Shown here: positions 1 through 5,894 of the stretch, one piece after another
Position numbering within the stretch: position 1 is the stretch's first letter
Layout: each line of letters opens with the position of its first letter
Assembly (NCBI GenBank): GCA_003506065.1
Contig: DNXA01000206.1
Span: forward strand, 1-8,030
Length of the DNA stretch: 8,030 bases
DNA from: Actinomycetota bacterium
GTDB taxonomy: Bacteria; Actinomycetota; Actinomycetes; S36-B12
Direction of reading: 5' to 3'
Notes under the pieces: generated by a model
Database searches by the model: none
Seen by the model: only the letters and a program-made list of their open reading frames with translations
What the model was told of the DNA's origin: nothing
Translations under genes and position numbers: made by a program

Positions 1-201
1 CCAGAACCAGGACAGCACGATGGACCATCGTTTCGCACTCGCGCCGATGTACTCCTGCAGCGTTGGGTGAGCGAGCACAGCGCTGACATTCCCGTACTTG
101 AGATCACGGGAGCACTCGCGCGTATTGAGACTGCACAGACGCTGTTGAAGGCCCGGTTCGGCAGCGTGTGGCAGCCCAGTGCTGCAGCATCGCCGACCTA
201 G
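1..201 (+). CDS. C-terminal end of an unrecognised protein (5' end outside window)
   Basis: The first frame is open from base 1 to a TAG at 199-201 and gives the last 66 residues of a protein that begins before the window. The segment is a mixed helix/strand sequence with the stretch VLLQRWVSEHSADIPVLEI followed by a charged helix and a short Ala/Ser/Pro tail. Codon use looks like that of the neighbouring genes, which supports it being real. I do not recognise the family. A hydrophobic strand followed by a C-terminal helix occurs at the end of several small P-loop kinases, but that is only a weak guess. It ends 10 bases before the kinase start and runs in the same direction. The candidate promoter of the kinase overlaps its stop codon, so the kinase can probably be transcribed independently. 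Confidence 0.6.
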   Translation, partial: PEPGQHDGPSFRTRADVLLQRWVSEHSADIPVLEITGALARIETAQTLLKARFGSVWQPSAAASPT

Positions 202-204
202 ACT
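199..204 (+). promoter_or_regulatory. Candidate -10 element for leaderless pknL transcript
   Basis: TAGACT fits the actinobacterial TAnnnT -10 pattern and lies seven bases before the ATG at 212, so transcription would start at or next to the A of the start codon. No clear -35 is visible 16-18 bases upstream. The hexamer overlaps the stop codon of the preceding gene. The fit to a leaderless start, together with the lack of a Shine-Dalgarno sequence, supports ATG 212 as the start. Confidence 0.45.
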
Positions 205-211
205 GGCGCAA

Positions 212-2104
212 ATGGATCTGCAACCCGATGCCCTCGTCGGCCAAATGGTCGACGGGCGCTACTTGGTGCAGGCCCGGCTGGCCCGGGGCGGCATGGCCAC
301 GGTCTATGAGGCCCTTGACGTGCGCCTTGATCGAGTCGTGGCCCTGAAGGTGATGCACCGGCATCTCGCGGACGATCCTGATTTCGTAGCCAGGTTTCAG
401 CGCGAGGCCAGGGCCGCTGCGCGACTTGCGCACCCCCATGTTGTGGGGGTGTTCGACCAAGGGGCATCCGACGGGCTCGTGTATCTGGCCATGGAATACG
501 TGCCGGGTCGCACCCTGCGCGACATCCTGCGCGAGTTCGGTCCCCTCACCCCTGAGCAGTCACTTGTGCTGCTCGACCCAATTCTTGAAGGTCTGGCAGC
601 CGCGCATGCCGCCGGATTCGTCCATCGTGACATCAAGCCCGAGAACGTGCTGGTCTCCGATGACGGACGGGTGAAGGTCGCCGACTTCGGATTGGCTCGG
701 GCTGTTGCCACCTCAAACACCAGCGCGACCCAAGGAGTGCTGATCGGCACGGTCGCCTATCTTTCGCCCGAACAGGTCGAAAGTGGCGAGGCTGATGAAC
801 GGTCAGACATCTACGCGGCCGGGATCCTGCTCTTCGAAATGGTCACTGGTCAGGTCCCGCATGCGGGAACCAGTCCGTTGTCCGTTGCCTACCAGCATGT
901 CAATCAGGACGTGCCCAGCCCATCATCGCTTCGACCTGACATTCCTGCCGATCTGGATGCACTGGTCATCACCGCGACCAGGCGAATGCCCTCACAGCGC
1001 TATCAGAACACTCAGGACTTTCTGGCAGATGTGCGTCGCGTTCGCTCTGTGCTGCCGACCCCCCGTCCATTCACCGACACGCGCACCACCTTGGTTGTCG
1101 ATGCCAGCACCAATGCTCGGTTGAACGCCGGCGCTCAGCCGCCACCCCCATCAAGTCCTCAAGCCATCCCCAGCCCTTCCTCTGGAGGAGGAGGAAGGGG
1201 AGGAGGACGACGCAATCTCAGTCGTCGCACGTGGGTGCTCATCGGTCTGGCGGTGGCCACCGCGCTGGCTGTGCTCGGCGGAGTGCTCCTGAGTTCAGCT
1301 CTTGGCCACAAGATCCCGACACCAAACATCGTCGGTCAAAGCGTCGATGAGGCACGCACGATCCTTGCCACGAGCGGTCTGACACTCGACGTGGGCAGCG
1401 AGATCTTCAATGAGAGCGTGCCCAAGGACATCGTCATCTCCAGCGATCCTGAGGCAGGCACTGATATTCGCGAATCAGGCGCGGTTGTTGCCACTGTCTC
1501 CAAGGGCCCCGAGCGCTACACCATCCCCGCCACCCATGGGCAAAGTGTTGCGGCAGCAACTGCAGCCCTGAGCGCGCTGCCCATCGAGGTCGGCACACAA
1601 ATCCCCGTATTCGACGACACCGCACCGGCTGGCACCGTGGCCGGTACGCGCCCCGCGGCGGGCGCTGAGGTCAAGCGTGACACCACCGTGGAATTGCTCG
1701 TGTCCAAGGGCGCCGAGCCAGTTCAAGTGCCCGCCATCGTTGGCAAGAAACAGGCGGGAGCAATCGCGGCTTTGAAGTCGGTGGGCTTGGACGCCTCCAT
1801 CACGCGCACCTATTCAGAGAACGTGGCCAAGGGGCGCGTGATGTCGGTCAAGCCTGCTGTGGGGACAACAGTGAACTCCGGCACCAGCGTCGAGCTGACC
1901 GTGTCCGACGGCCCGCCCCCTGTCATCGTTCCCAAGTTGCTCGACATGCGCCGCAGGGACGCGATCGCGGCGCTGACCAGACTGGGGCTCAAGGCAAAGG
2001 TGATTTCAGGCCAAGCAACCCCGCTGAACCGGGTTTACCAGCAGAACCCTGCTGCAGGTACCGCAATCCCCAAGGGCAGCACGGTCACCATCAGCGTGAT
2101 CTGA
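212..2104 (+). CDS. pknL: PknL-type membrane Ser/Thr protein kinase with four PASTA repeats
   Basis: This is a 630-residue Hanks-type kinase that phosphorylates proteins on Ser/Thr and probably senses peptidoglycan-related ligands outside the cell. The kinase domain spans about residues 15-280. It has Lys46, alpha-C Glu65, HRDIKPEN at 138-145 with catalytic Asp140, DFG at 158-160 and SPE at 185-187. Thr170 and Thr173 are candidate activation-loop phosphosites. The glycine-rich loop has Ala24 in place of its first Gly, as I recall for M. tuberculosis PknL. A Pro- and Gly-rich linker (about 308-335) precedes one membrane helix (341-363). PASTA repeats follow at about 369-434, 436-503, 504-570 and 571-630. 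M. tuberculosis PknL lacks PASTA repeats, so this is the fuller architecture. ATG 212 is preferred over GTG 179, which overlaps the upstream gene. The pknL assignment over pknB rests on the N-terminal sequence and adjacency to aroG. Confidence 0.93.
   Translation: MDLQPDALVGQMVDGRYLVQARLARGGMATVYEALDVRLDRVVALKVMHRHLADDPDFVARFQREARAAARLAHPHVVGVFDQGASDGLVYLAMEYVPGRTLRDILREFGPLTPEQSLVLLDPILEGLAAAHAAGFVHRDIKPENVLVSDDGRVKVADFGLARAVATSNTSATQGVLIGTVAYLSPEQVESGEADERSDIYAAGILLFEMVTGQVPHAGTSPLSVAYQHVNQDVPSPSSLRPDIPADLDALVITATRRMPSQRYQNTQDFLADVRRVRSVLPTPRPFTDTRTTLVVDASTNARLNAGAQPPPPSSPQAIPSPSSGGGGRGGGRRNLSRRTWVLIGLAVATALAVLGGVLLSSALGHKIPTPNIVGQSVDEARTILATSGLTLDVGSEIFNESVPKDIVISSDPEAGTDIRESGAVVATVSKGPERYTIPATHGQSVAAATAALSALPIEVGTQIPVFDDTAPAGTVAGTRPAAGAEVKRDTTVELLVSKGAEPVQVPAIVGKKQAGAIAALKSVGLDASITRTYSENVAKGRVMSVKPAVGTTVNSGTSVELTVSDGPPPVIVPKLLDMRRRDAIAALTRLGLKAKVISGQATPLNRVYQQNPAAGTAIPKGSTVTISVI
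1174..1199 (+). repeat. Hairpin-forming GGA-rich linker tract inside pknL
   Basis: CCCTTCCTC at 1174-1182 and GAGGAAGGG at 1191-1199 form a perfect 9-base inverted repeat with an 8-base loop, in the coding region for the linker just before the membrane helix. The same stretch contains several AGGAGG-like motifs and encodes Ser followed by a Gly/Arg-rich segment (about residues 324-334). Confidence 0.6.
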
Positions 2105-2123
2105 GTGCAGTTCCCGGCAAGAG

Positions 2124-3476
2124 TCAGCGCTGCAGCAACATGTCCGCAACGAGGAAGGCCAGTTCAAGACTCTGCTCGCGATTGAGCCGGGGATCGCAGG
2201 CTGTCTCGTAGCGATCACCAAGATCTGCCTCAAGCACGCCACCAGTGCCACCAACGCACTCGGTCACGTCATCACCCGTGAGTTCGATGTGAATGCCGCC
2301 AGGATGCGAGCCAAGAGCGCGATGTACTTCGAAAAAGCCCTTGACCTCTTCGATGATGTCATTGAACGAGCGCGTCTTGTGCCCTGATGCCGCCTCACGA
2401 GTGTTGCCATGCATCGGATCGCAGATCCACACCACGGGAATCCCTGAATCCTCCACGGCCTTCACGATGGGCGGAAGTGCCTCGCGAACCTTGGTTGCTC
2501 CCATGCGGGTGATGAAGGTCAATCGGCCCGGTTGCCGGTCAGGATTGAGGCGCTGGGCGATCGCCAGGACCTCTTCAGGCGTGGCCTTGGGACCCACCTT
2601 GACGCCAACAGGGTTGCGAATGCTCTCGGCGAACTGCACATGAGCGCCATCGAGTTGCCGAGTGCGCTCGCCAATCCACAGGAAGTGGCCCGAGACGTCG
2701 TATGGCAGTCCCGTACGCGAATCGATGCGCGTGAGCGCACGCTCGTAGTCAATGGAGAGCGCCTCGTGCGCTGCGTAGAACTCCACCCGCTGGAACTCAT
2801 CGGGATTGGCCCCGCATGCCTTCATGAATGCCAGTGCCCGGTCAATGCCAGCAGCCATGTCCTCGTATCGCTCACCAGCTTGGGAGTCCCGCACGAAATC
2901 CTGGTTCCAGGAATGCACCTGGCGAAGATCGGCGTACCCGCCCTGGGTGAAGGCGCGCACGAGATTGAGAGCAGAGCTGGAAGCGTTGTAGGCACGCACC
3001 AGGCGATGCGGGTCCGGGCGCCGAAGATCGGCGTCGAACTCGATGGCATTGACTGCATCACCGAAGTACGAGGTCAGCTCGACACCATCGCGAATCTCCG
3101 TCGGATTGCTGCGAGGCTTGAAGTACTGCCCCGCCAAACGACCCATCTTGACCACCGGCATCGGGGCTGCGTACGTCAGGACGACGGCCATCTGCAGCAC
3201 GGTCTGCAGGCGCGCGCGAATGGAGTCAGCTGTGTTGGCCTCGAAGGTCTCAGCGCAGTCCCCACCCATCAGCACAAAGGCATTGCCTTGCGCAGCCGCA
3301 GCGAGTCGGTTCAGCAGCTGGTCGCACTCCCCGGCAAATACCAGCGGCGGCAGCCGCCGGAGTTCATTGACTGCAGCTTCCAGTTCGGCCGCATCTGGCC
3401 ATGGCGGCTGCTGATACGCAGGCAGATCCGGCCACGGGATTAGCGGCGGATGGGTGCGTTCGAGTGAAGCCGTCAT
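2124..3476 (-). CDS. aroG: Class II 3-deoxy-D-arabino-heptulosonate 7-phosphate synthase
   Basis: This enzyme condenses phosphoenolpyruvate with erythrose 4-phosphate to DAHP, the first step of the shikimate pathway, in the cytosol. The 450-residue protein matches the class II (plant/actinobacterial) type, close to the 462 residues of the M. tuberculosis enzyme. The expected metal ligands are present: Cys74 in GGDCAE, His356 in DPMHGNT, Glu398 in IHIELTG and Asp428 in ACDPRLN. Other class II stretches are KMGRLAGQYFKPRS (110-123) and the GHFLWIGERTRQ region (263-274). The ATG at 3476 is chosen because a TTG nine codons upstream adds an unlikely extension that overlaps the candidate promoter. 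The gene lies 58 bases downstream of pfk on the same strand and converges on pknL with 19 bases between stops. No feature of feedback control can be judged from sequence alone. Confidence 0.95.
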   Translation of the reverse strand: MTASLERTHPPLIPWPDLPAYQQPPWPDAAELEAAVNELRRLPPLVFAGECDQLLNRLAAAAQGNAFVLMGGDCAETFEANTADSIRARLQTVLQMAVVLTYAAPMPVVKMGRLAGQYFKPRSNPTEIRDGVELTSYFGDAVNAIEFDADLRRPDPHRLVRAYNASSSALNLVRAFTQGGYADLRQVHSWNQDFVRDSQAGERYEDMAAGIDRALAFMKACGANPDEFQRVEFYAAHEALSIDYERALTRIDSRTGLPYDVSGHFLWIGERTRQLDGAHVQFAESIRNPVGVKVGPKATPEEVLAIAQRLNPDRQPGRLTFITRMGATKVREALPPIVKAVEDSGIPVVWICDPMHGNTREAASGHKTRSFNDIIEEVKGFFEVHRALGSHPGGIHIELTGDDVTECVGGTGGVLEADLGDRYETACDPRLNREQSLELAFLVADMLLQR

Positions 3477-3483
3477 GCATGCA

Positions 3484-3489
3484 AGGGTA
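3484..3489 (-). promoter_or_regulatory. Candidate -10 element for leaderless aroG transcript
   Basis: Read on the minus strand, TACCCT fits TAnnnT and ends seven bases before the ATG at 3476, the same geometry as the pknL element. No Shine-Dalgarno sequence precedes this ATG. A -35 match is poor. This suggests aroG can be expressed from its own leaderless promoter in addition to any read-through from pfk. Confidence 0.45.
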
Positions 3490-3513
3490 TGGCAGTCGTG
3501 CAAATTGCCGACT

Positions 3514-3540
3514 CGGGGTTAAGCCAAGCGGGGTTTAGCC
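3514..3540 (-). repeat. 12-bp direct repeat, period 15, between pfk and aroG
   Basis: On the minus strand GGCTAAACCCCG (3540-3529) is followed after CTT by GGCTTAACCCCG (3525-3514), matching at 11 of 12 positions. The first copy includes the pfk TAA stop. The pair lies about 25 bases upstream of the candidate aroG -10, where an activator or repressor could bind. A regulatory role is inference. Confidence 0.4.
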
Positions 3541-4560
3541 GAAGAACGCCGAGGCTTCGACGTAGCGTGCCATTGGCACCGTCTTGAGCACTCCGGTGGC
3601 CTCCTGCAATGGAATGCGCACGATGTCGGTTCCGCGCAGGGCGACCATGGTCCCCCAGGCTTGATCCTTCACTGCCGCGATGGCATTGAGGCCAAAGCGA
3701 GTTGCCAGGACTCGGTCGAACGCTGTCGGCGAACCACCACGCTGAATATGGCCGAGCACTGTGGTGCGAGCCTCATGCCCGGTGCGCTCCTCGATCTGGG
3801 CTGCGAGCCACTCGCCGATCCCAGACAACTTCACATGACCGAAGGCATCCAGGGTGGTGTCCTTGGTCACCAGATCGCCGCCGATCGGCAGCGCACCCTC
3901 AGAGACGCACAGGATCGGCGCGTAGCTGGCACGGAATCGCGATTCGACCCACCCCACGACCTCATCAAGATCGAAGGGAATCTCGGGGATCAAGATGCCA
4001 TTGGCGCCGCCGCCCATGCCTGAATGCAGTGCAATCCAACCCGCGTGACGACCCATGACCTCGCAGATGAGAATCCGATGGTGTGATTCCGCTGTCGTGT
4101 GCAGCCGATCAATGGCCTCTGTTGCGATCATGACGGCGGTGTCGAAGCCGAAGGTGAAGTCTGTGCCGCTCAAATCATTGTCGATCGTCTTGGGGACACC
4201 GATCACGTGAAATCCGTGCTCCGTCAGGACGGTAGCCACCCCGAGGGTGTCCTCACCGCCGATGGCGATGAGGGCGTCGATGCCAGCTTCTTGGATGTTG
4301 CGCTCGATCCTCTCGATCCCGCCCTCAACCTTGATCGGGTTGGTGCGCGAGGAACCCAGAATCGTGCCGCCTCGGGGCAGGATCCCGCGCACAGCAGGGA
4401 TGTCCAGGGGCATGGTGACGTTCTCGAGAGGGCCTCGCCAACCATCGCGAAACCCAACAAACTCATAGCCATAGTCAGCTACTCCGCGGCGCACAATCGC
4501 GCGAATGACGGCATTCAATCCGGGGCAATCCCCGCCACCTGTGAGCACTCCTACACGCAT
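3535..4560 (-). CDS. 6-phosphofructokinase, pyrophosphate-dependent type
   Basis: This cytosolic enzyme phosphorylates fructose 6-phosphate to the 1,6-bisphosphate. The 341-residue length matches the actinomycete PFK group. Landmarks are TGGGDCPGLN at 7-16, GGEDT at 101-105, PKTIDND at 123-129, MGRHAGW at 169-175 and PE at 192-193. With the start at 4560, the donor-selecting positions fall exactly at Asp104 and Lys124. ATP enzymes have Gly104, whereas Asp104 plus Lys124 is the PPi-dependent signature, as in Amycolatopsis methanolica PFK. The reaction would then be near-reversible and serve glycolysis and gluconeogenesis. ATG 4560 is preferred over an ATG five codons upstream (4575), because the purine-rich GGAGGGTGGAG sits just before it. 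It lies downstream of plsC after 108 bases and upstream of aroG. The PPi assignment is inferred from residues, not assay. Confidence 0.93.
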   Translation of the reverse strand: MRVGVLTGGGDCPGLNAVIRAIVRRGVADYGYEFVGFRDGWRGPLENVTMPLDIPAVRGILPRGGTILGSSRTNPIKVEGGIERIERNIQEAGIDALIAIGGEDTLGVATVLTEHGFHVIGVPKTIDNDLSGTDFTFGFDTAVMIATEAIDRLHTTAESHHRILICEVMGRHAGWIALHSGMGGGANGILIPEIPFDLDEVVGWVESRFRASYAPILCVSEGALPIGGDLVTKDTTLDAFGHVKLSGIGEWLAAQIEERTGHEARTTVLGHIQRGGSPTAFDRVLATRFGLNAIAAVKDQAWGTMVALRGTDIVRIPLQEATGVLKTVPMARYVEASAFFG

Positions 4561-4562
4561 TG

Positions 4563-4573
4563 CTCCACCCTCC
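4563..4573 (-). promoter_or_regulatory. Ribosome binding site deciding the pfk start
   Basis: On the minus strand GGAGGGTGGAG ends two bases before the ATG at 4560. The upstream GGAGGG part lies at normal Shine-Dalgarno distance from this ATG. It sits inside the coding sequence if the ATG at 4575 were used instead, so it favours the shorter protein. Confidence 0.6.
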
Positions 4574-4595
4574 ACCAGCCTGTGTGCCGAGCCTG

Positions 4596-4624
4596 CAGCG
4601 GTTGGACAAAGCGTGTAACCGCTG
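4596..4624. promoter_or_regulatory. Perfect 8-bp inverted repeat upstream of pfk (candidate operator)
   Basis: CAGCGGTT (4596-4603) and AACCGCTG (4617-4624) are exact inverted copies separated by 13 bases. Their centres are 21 bases apart, about two helical turns, which suits a dimeric regulator on one DNA face. It lies in the 108-base gap between plsC and pfk, about 36 bases upstream of the pfk ATG. It lacks a following T-run on the minus strand, so it is not an obvious intrinsic terminator for plsC. The regulator is unknown. Confidence 0.4.
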
Positions 4625-4668
4625 TCATACAGAAAGGTACACGATGCGAGGCCACCGGCCCTGCGTGC

Positions 4669-5388
4669 TCAGTCCTCGCGCGCAGAGTCAGGTGCATCCA
4701 CCGGCAATCCGCGAGCAATCAGCTCCTTGGCCTTGGTCGCGTAGATGTCCACATATTCCTGATGAGACAGGGTCATCACCTCGTGCATGATCTCGTCGGT
4801 CACCGATCGCAGGATGAATCGATCATCCTCCTGCCCGTCATATTGAGAGAAGTCCATCGGCGGCCCGATGCGCACGCCCACGCGACTGAGCCGCGGCCAG
4901 ATCGTGCCCGAGGGCTGAATCTCGAAAGTGTTGATCATGGCAACCGGGTAGACGGGCACCCTTGACTCCAGGGCCATGCGAGCCACACCAGTGCGACCGC
5001 GGAACAAGGTGCCATCGGGAGATCTCGTGCCTTCGGGGTAGATCCCCAGCAGATCGCCTCGCTCCAGCACTCCCGCGCCGGTCAGCAATGCAGCCTGGCT
5101 TGCTCGGCCGCCTGATCGGTCGATGGGAACTTGACCGATGCCCGTGAAGAACTTCTTGGTGAACCAGCCCTTGATCCCACGTCCGGTGAAGTAATCGCTC
5201 TTGGCCAGAAAGGTGATGTGCCGCGGGGTGACCAAGATGATGAAGACAGAGTCAGAGAAGGAGAGGTGATTGCTGGCCAGAATCGCAGGGCGATCCTTGG
5301 GGATGTTGTGCAGGCCCTCAACCCATGGACGGAAGAGCACGCGAAGCCACGGTCCGATGACCACGTACTTCAGCACCCAGTACAACAC
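4669..5388 (-). CDS. plsC: 1-acyl-sn-glycerol-3-phosphate acyltransferase (PlsC/LPLAT family)
   Basis: This enzyme probably acylates lysophosphatidic acid to phosphatidic acid at the inner face of the membrane, a core step of phospholipid synthesis. The 239-residue protein has all four family blocks: NHLSFSD at 40-46 with the catalytic His41 and Asp46, VPIDRSGG at 87-94, YPEGTRS at 117-123 and VPVYPVAM at 144-151. The hydrophobic N-terminus (about 1-20) may anchor it to the membrane. The GTG start at 5388 is supported by AAGGAG at 5402-5397, eight bases upstream. From gene order and sequence it corresponds to M. tuberculosis Rv2182c and Streptomyces SCO2120. The natural acyl acceptor in this group is not certain, and other lysophospholipids are possible. 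It is divergent from the membrane-protein gene and followed on the same strand by pfk. Confidence 0.9.
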   Translation of the reverse strand: MLYWVLKYVVIGPWLRVLFRPWVEGLHNIPKDRPAILASNHLSFSDSVFIILVTPRHITFLAKSDYFTGRGIKGWFTKKFFTGIGQVPIDRSGGRASQAALLTGAGVLERGDLLGIYPEGTRSPDGTLFRGRTGVARMALESRVPVYPVAMINTFEIQPSGTIWPRLSRVGVRIGPPMDFSQYDGQEDDRFILRSVTDEIMHEVMTLSHQEYVDIYATKAKELIARGLPVDAPDSARED

Positions 5389-5396
5389 CGAGATCT

Positions 5397-5402
5397 CTCC
5401 TT
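5397..5402 (-). promoter_or_regulatory. Ribosome binding site supporting the plsC GTG start
   Basis: AAGGAG on the minus strand, eight bases from the GTG at 5388. It is the strongest Shine-Dalgarno sequence in the window and fixes a non-ATG start. Confidence 0.7.
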
Positions 5403-5430
5403 GACAGACGACGCCCTAGCCACGCGGTGG

Positions 5431-5437
5431 CACACTA
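5431..5437. promoter_or_regulatory. Overlapping candidate divergent -10 elements
   Basis: The same seven bases read TAGTGT toward plsC (5437-5432, fits TAnnnT) and CACACT toward the membrane-protein gene (5431-5436, a weaker match keeping A at position 2 and T at position 6). The plus-strand reading would start transcription near 5443, which is an ATG. Neither direction has a convincing -35 at normal spacing. Confidence 0.25.
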
Positions 5438-5442
5438 CCTGC

Positions 5443-5472
5443 ATGCCTGAAGCAAGTCGCGTGCAACGGTGA
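5443..5472 (+). CDS. Nine-codon mini-ORF overlapping the downstream start (possible leader peptide)
   Basis: ATG at 5443 opens a frame of nine codons (MPEASRVQR) ending in TGA at 5470-5472. The TGA overlaps the GTG start of the next gene as GTGA. The downstream GTG has no visible Shine-Dalgarno sequence and no -10 at leaderless spacing. A leaderless mini-ORF that delivers ribosomes by termination and re-initiation would therefore explain how the next gene is translated. The peptide has no recognisable attenuator residues such as a run of one amino acid. Chance is a serious alternative for so short a frame. Confidence 0.25.
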   Translation: MPEASRVQR

Positions 5473-5894
5473 GCAGCAATCCCGGGGCACCCCATGAGGA
5501 CGATGTCTGGAATGCCATCGTTGCCGACCTCTCGGCAGATCCCAATCTCGCGCGTCATATTCTTCCCGCCCCGACCCCACTGCCAAGTCCCGAGGAAGTG
5601 CTCGAGCAGGAGCCCGATCACGAGCACCTTGACCAGACCAATCTTGAGGAAACACCTGAACACTTCGTCCCGCCGGACCCTGGTCCCATTCAGCTTGCGA
5701 GCGATGCCATCACTCGCTTTGCCTGGGCAGGAGCCCTCGGCGGACCAACATTCCTGATGCTCGCCACGATCTTCAATTGGGGACGGTTCCTGTCCGGCGT
5801 GGGAGTTCTGGCTGGCGTGGGCGGATTCGTGGTGCTGGTGGCTCGCCACCGTGATGATCGCGATGACGACTTCACTGATGGTGCTGTCGTCTAG
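5469..5894 (+). CDS. Small actinobacterial two-helix membrane protein of unknown function
   Basis: The 141-residue protein has a soluble acidic N-terminal half (about 1-64) and the motif HFVPPDPGPI at 65-74. Two membrane helices follow at about 83-103 and 107-126, then a charged tail ending DGAVV. As I recall, a similar layout with an FxPPxPPP motif before two helices and a DNGAVV-like end occurs in a conserved family of actinobacterial membrane proteins near plsC. Its function is unknown. An in-frame stop at 5448-5450 and the absence of other start codons make GTG 5469 the only reasonable start. It diverges from plsC across 80 bases. Its TAG lies within the CTAG at 5891-5894, which also supplies the stop of the convergent gene. 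Both termini are predicted to be cytoplasmic, but this is inference. Confidence 0.8.
   Translation: MSSNPGAPHEDDVWNAIVADLSADPNLARHILPAPTPLPSPEEVLEQEPDHEHLDQTNLEETPEHFVPPDPGPIQLASDAITRFAWAGALGGPTFLMLATIFNWGRFLSGVGVLAGVGGFVVLVARHRDDRDDDFTDGAVV
5891..5894. other. Convergent genes sharing a CTAG stop
   Basis: The palindrome CTAG holds the TAG stop of the membrane-protein gene (5892-5894, +) and the TAG stop of the CxxC protein gene (5893-5891, -). The two coding regions overlap tail to tail by three bases, leaving no intergenic terminator. Confidence 0.85.

Noticed and set aside
179..211. GTG at 179 as start of the kinase, adding 11 residues
   Set aside because: It overlaps the preceding gene, has no Shine-Dalgarno sequence, and ATG 212 has a well-spaced -10 and matches the kinase family's N-terminus.
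2532..3443. Long open frame of 303 codons on the plus strand
   Set aside because: It lies wholly antisense to aroG, has no recognisable domain, and is a by-product of high-GC codon bias.
3477..3503. TTG start nine codons upstream for aroG
   Set aside because: It has no ribosome binding site and would include the candidate -10 element in the coding region.
4596..4624. Intrinsic terminator of plsC
   Set aside because: The 8-bp hairpin has a 13-base loop and no T-run on the minus strand, so an operator is the better guess.
4099..4965. 288-codon open frame on the plus strand across pfk, the gap and plsC
   Set aside because: It is antisense to two clear genes and has no family features or ribosome binding site.
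5401..5406. TTGACA, a perfect -35 consensus on the plus strand
   Set aside because: There is no -10-like hexamer at 16-18 bases downstream, and its bases are part of the plsC Shine-Dalgarno region on the other strand.
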